This document shows, in pieces, positions 62,234-64,000 of a stretch of 64,000 nt of DNA. The stretch is from Blastococcus sp. CT_GayMR16 (GTDB lineage: Bacteria > Actinomycetota > Actinomycetes > Mycobacteriales > Geodermatophilaceae), in NCBI RefSeq assembly GCF_004570875.1, contig NZ_SPQK01000015.1:52889-116888 (forward strand), written 5' to 3'. The translations under genes were made by a program, and so were the position numbers. Position 1 is the first letter of the stretch; every line of letters begins with the position of its first letter. Under the pieces are notes generated by a model. The model searched no databases and was not told where the DNA came from. It worked only from the letters and a program-made list of their open reading frames with translations.

Positions 62234-62641
62234 ATGGCCAAGTACCTGCTGCTCAAGCACTACCGGGGAGCCCCGACTCCGGCGAACGACGTGCCGATGG
62301 ACAAGTGGACGCCGGAGGAGATCTCCGACCACGTGCAGTACATGAACGACTTCGCGGCCCGGCTGGAGGGCACCGGCGAGTACGTCGACGGTCAGGCCCT
62401 CGCTCCCGACGGGATGTGGGTCCGCTACGACGGGGAGGGGCGCCCGCCGGTCACCGACGGCCCCTTCGCCGAGACCAAGGACCTGATCGCCGGCTGGATG
62501 GTCATCGACGTCGACAGCCGTGAGCGCGCGATCGAGCTGGCCGGGGAACTGTCGGCCGCGCCCGGGGCGAACGGGGAGCCGATCCACGAGTGGCTCGAGG
62601 TGCGCCCGTTCCTGGGCGAGGCACCCACCGTCACGGAGTGA
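62234..62641 (+). CDS. YCII-related (DGPF-domain) protein
   Basis: A 135-residue YCII-fold protein (ferredoxin-like) with the hallmark DGPF motif (residues 75-78, PPVTDGPFAETKDLIAGW). DGPF proteins are the constant partners of ECF42 sigma factors; their biochemical role is unknown. The ATG at 62234 follows GAGGAGAA. Its stop overlaps the sigma factor start (GTGA). Confidence 0.92.
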   Translation: MAKYLLLKHYRGAPTPANDVPMDKWTPEEISDHVQYMNDFAARLEGTGEYVDGQALAPDGMWVRYDGEGRPPVTDGPFAETKDLIAGWMVIDVDSRERAIELAGELSAAPGANGEPIHEWLEVRPFLGEAPTVTE

Positions 62642-63795
62642 GCCCTCCCCTGGACGAGGCCCTGCTACGGAGCCTCACGCCGGGAGTGCTCGGGGTCCTC
62701 GTCCGCCGCGGAGCCGACTTCGCGGCGGCCGAGGACGCCGTCCAGGATGCGCTGGTCGAGGCGATCCGGGTCTGGCCGGCCGACCCGCCGCGGGACCCGA
62801 AGGGCTGGCTGGTCACCGTGGCCTGGCGCCGGTTCCTCGACGCAACCCGGGCGGACGTCGCCCGGCGCCGGCGCGAGGACCTGCTGGAGGAGGAGCCGGC
62901 GCCCGGGCCCGCGCCGGAGGCGGACGACACGCTGCACCTCTACTTCCTGTGCGCCCACCCGTCACTGACGCCGTCGTCCGCGGTCGCGCTCACGCTGCGC
63001 GCCGTGGGCGGGCTGACCACGCGCGAAATCGCCCTGGCCTACCTGGTGCCCGAGGCGACCATGGCGCAGCGCATCAGCCGGGCCAAGCGCACCGTCTCCG
63101 GGGTGCGCTTCGACCAGCCCGGCGACGTCGCCACCGTGCTGCGCGTGCTGTACCTGGTGTTCAACGAGGGTTACACGGGGGACGTCGACCTGGCCGCGGA
63201 GGCAATCCGGCTCACCCGGCAGCTTGCGGTGGCCATCGACCACCCCGAGGTAGCGGGCCTGCTCGCCCTGATGCTGCTCCACCACGCTCGGCGGGCCGCC
63301 CGCACCGCGGCCGACGGCAGCCTGGTCCCGCTCGCCGAGCAGGACCGCACTCGGTGGGACACCGCGTCGATCGCCGAGGGCGTCGAGATCCTGCAGGCTG
63401 TCCTCGTCCGCGATCGGCTGGGCGAGTTCCAGGCCCAGGCAGCCATCGCGGCCCTCCACGCCGACGCGTCCACCGCCGCGGAGACGGACTGGGTCCAGAT
63501 CGTCGAGTGGTACGACGAGCTCGCGCGCCTGACCGACAGCCCGATCGTCCGGCTCAACCGCGCGGTCGCCGTCGGGGAGGCCGACGGGCCGCGCGCCGGC
63601 CTGGCCGCGCTCGCCGCGCTGGACGACTCGCTGCCCCGGCACACGGCGGTGGCGGCGTATCTCTCCGAGCGCGACGGAGACCTGGCGACGGCGGCTCGGC
63701 TGTACGCCGAGGCGGCCCGCAAGGCAGCCAACCCCGCCGAGCGCGACCACCTGACGCGCCAGGCCGCCCGGCTCAACGCCGGCCGGGCTCGCTGA
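62638..63795 (+). CDS. ECF42-type RNA polymerase sigma factor with C-terminal helical domain
   Basis: A 385-residue ECF sigma factor: sigma-2 (about 15-80, DFAAAEDAVQDALVEAIRVWP), sigma-4 (about 110-160, GGLTTREIALAYLVPEATMAQRISRAKRTV) and a long C-terminal TPR-like helical domain (about 180-385; LRVLYLVFNEGY, PIVRLNRAVAVGEADGP). This architecture next to a DGPF gene is the ECF42 group. No anti-sigma factor is encoded nearby; the C-terminal domain is thought to provide control. The GTG at 62638 overlaps the DGPF gene stop. Confidence 0.94.
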   Translation: MSPPLDEALLRSLTPGVLGVLVRRGADFAAAEDAVQDALVEAIRVWPADPPRDPKGWLVTVAWRRFLDATRADVARRRREDLLEEEPAPGPAPEADDTLHLYFLCAHPSLTPSSAVALTLRAVGGLTTREIALAYLVPEATMAQRISRAKRTVSGVRFDQPGDVATVLRVLYLVFNEGYTGDVDLAAEAIRLTRQLAVAIDHPEVAGLLALMLLHHARRAARTAADGSLVPLAEQDRTRWDTASIAEGVEILQAVLVRDRLGEFQAQAAIAALHADASTAAETDWVQIVEWYDELARLTDSPIVRLNRAVAVGEADGPRAGLAALAALDDSLPRHTAVAAYLSERDGDLATAARLYAEAARKAANPAERDHLTRQAARLNAGRAR

Positions 63796-63835
63796 CGGGT
63801 CGGTTCGGCGCGGGGAATGCGTTTTCCGGGCATGA

Positions 63836-63871
63836 CGAAGGGGCCCCAGCACGAATGCTGGGGCCCCTTCG
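63836..63871. terminator. rRNA operon terminator (possibly bidirectional)
   Basis: A perfect 16-bp stem (63836-63851 with 63856-63871) with a 4-nt loop lies 8 nt downstream of 5S rRNA on the minus strand, and 40 nt after the sigma factor stop on the plus strand. Confidence 0.88.
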
Positions 63872-63879
63872 GGAATGGT

Positions 63880-63999
63880 TGTCCGGCGGCGTCCTACTCT
63901 CCCACCCCGTCTCCAGGGCAGTACCATCGGCGCTGAGAGGCTTAGCTTCCGGGTTCGGAATGAGACCGGGCGTTTCCCTCTCGCCATGGCCGCCGTAAC
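63880..63999 (-). rRNA. rrf: 5S ribosomal RNA
   Basis: The minus strand reads as a complete actinobacterial 5S rRNA of about 120 nt, with conserved segments GGGAAACGCCCGGT, CATTCCGAACCCGGAAGCTA and CGCCGATGGTACTGC; the 5' and 3' ends pair (GGCGGC with GCCGCC). Ends are assigned by pairing and similarity, accurate to a base or two. The rest of the rRNA operon (23S, 16S) should lie to the right of the window. Confidence 0.95.
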
Positions 64000-64000
64000 T

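Noticed and set aside
1..64000. CRISPR array, insertion sequence, prophage, tRNA
   Set aside because: No regularly spaced repeats of 25-40 bp, no transposase or integrase frame, and no cloverleaf with a recognisable T-arm was found in the intergenic regions.

Overview
The window is a 64 kb chromosomal segment of a very GC-rich actinobacterium. Gene order (recA-recX next to DUF3046, rimO-pgsA, cinA-clgR, nrdR-nrdJ, thyX/thyA/dfrA-dapA-rnj, miaA-dapF) and protein style point to a relative of the Geodermatophilaceae (Blastococcus, Geodermatophilus, Modestobacter); that placement is inference, not a search result. Genes are tightly packed on both strands. I saw no prophage, insertion sequence, CRISPR array or tRNA. 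Most of the window is core genome, with a few decayed fragments and one inserted regulator.

Layout. 1-5.7 kb: a secreted M14 carboxypeptidase cut by the window edge, a DUF817 membrane protein, an MBL-fold hydrolase, msrA, an SRPBCC protein, a VOC gene with an internal deletion and an intact VOC gene. 5.7-12.2 kb: the DNA-precursor and SOS block, nrdR-nrdJ with tandem NrdR boxes, an uncharacterised 257-aa protein, and a LysM membrane protein divergent from lexA with three LexA boxes. 12.2-21.7 kb: a secreted propeller-like protein, a PAP2 phosphatase, hflX, a dioxygenase-like gene-miaA-dapF operon, a DUF349 protein and miaB. 21.8-25.7 kb: the gluABCD amino-acid ABC transporter. 25.9-32.4 kb: ctaD, recX-recA, DUF3046, a new 36-aa membrane peptide, an MFS transporter and an acyl-CoA dehydrogenase. 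32.4-41.8 kb: the large helicase lhr, a monooxygenase-like membrane protein, nei2, a pspA-cupin pair, a PfkB kinase and a TetR regulator. 41.8-48.4 kb: ftsK-rimO-pgsA-(SARP-like gene on the other strand)-cinA-clgR. 48.4-58.1 kb: an S9 peptidase, a large PA14/sugar-dehydrogenase exoprotein, a gene remnant, and thyX-thyA-dfrA-dapA-rnj. 58.2-64 kb: a ribbon-helix-helix regulator with a DUF4097 protein, a YcaQ-like glycosylase, GNAT-DUF2461, a DGPF/YCII protein with an ECF42-type sigma factor, and the 5S rRNA end of an rRNA operon running in from the right.

How the parts work together. Genome maintenance dominates: LexA and RecA, RecX, Lhr, Nei2, YcaQ, FtsK, B12-dependent ribonucleotide reductase and two thymidylate synthases. 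Regulatory DNA is legible: LexA boxes at lexA/LysM and recA, a second damage-type promoter at recA, paired NrdR boxes 32 bp apart, an ECF42-type promoter before the DGPF gene, and an array of TGRYRYCA-type octamers spanning the promoter of the RHH regulator. About twenty genes have a NANNNT hexamer ending 6-7 nt before the start codon and no Shine-Dalgarno sequence, as expected for leaderless mRNAs. Nine gene junctions are 4-nt ATGA or GTGA overlaps. The least described items are the RHH-DUF4097 module with its octamer operator, the 36-aa membrane peptide beside DUF3046, the 257-aa protein beside the SOS locus, and an 18-bp tandem repeat that copies a stop codon between nei2 and a cupin gene.
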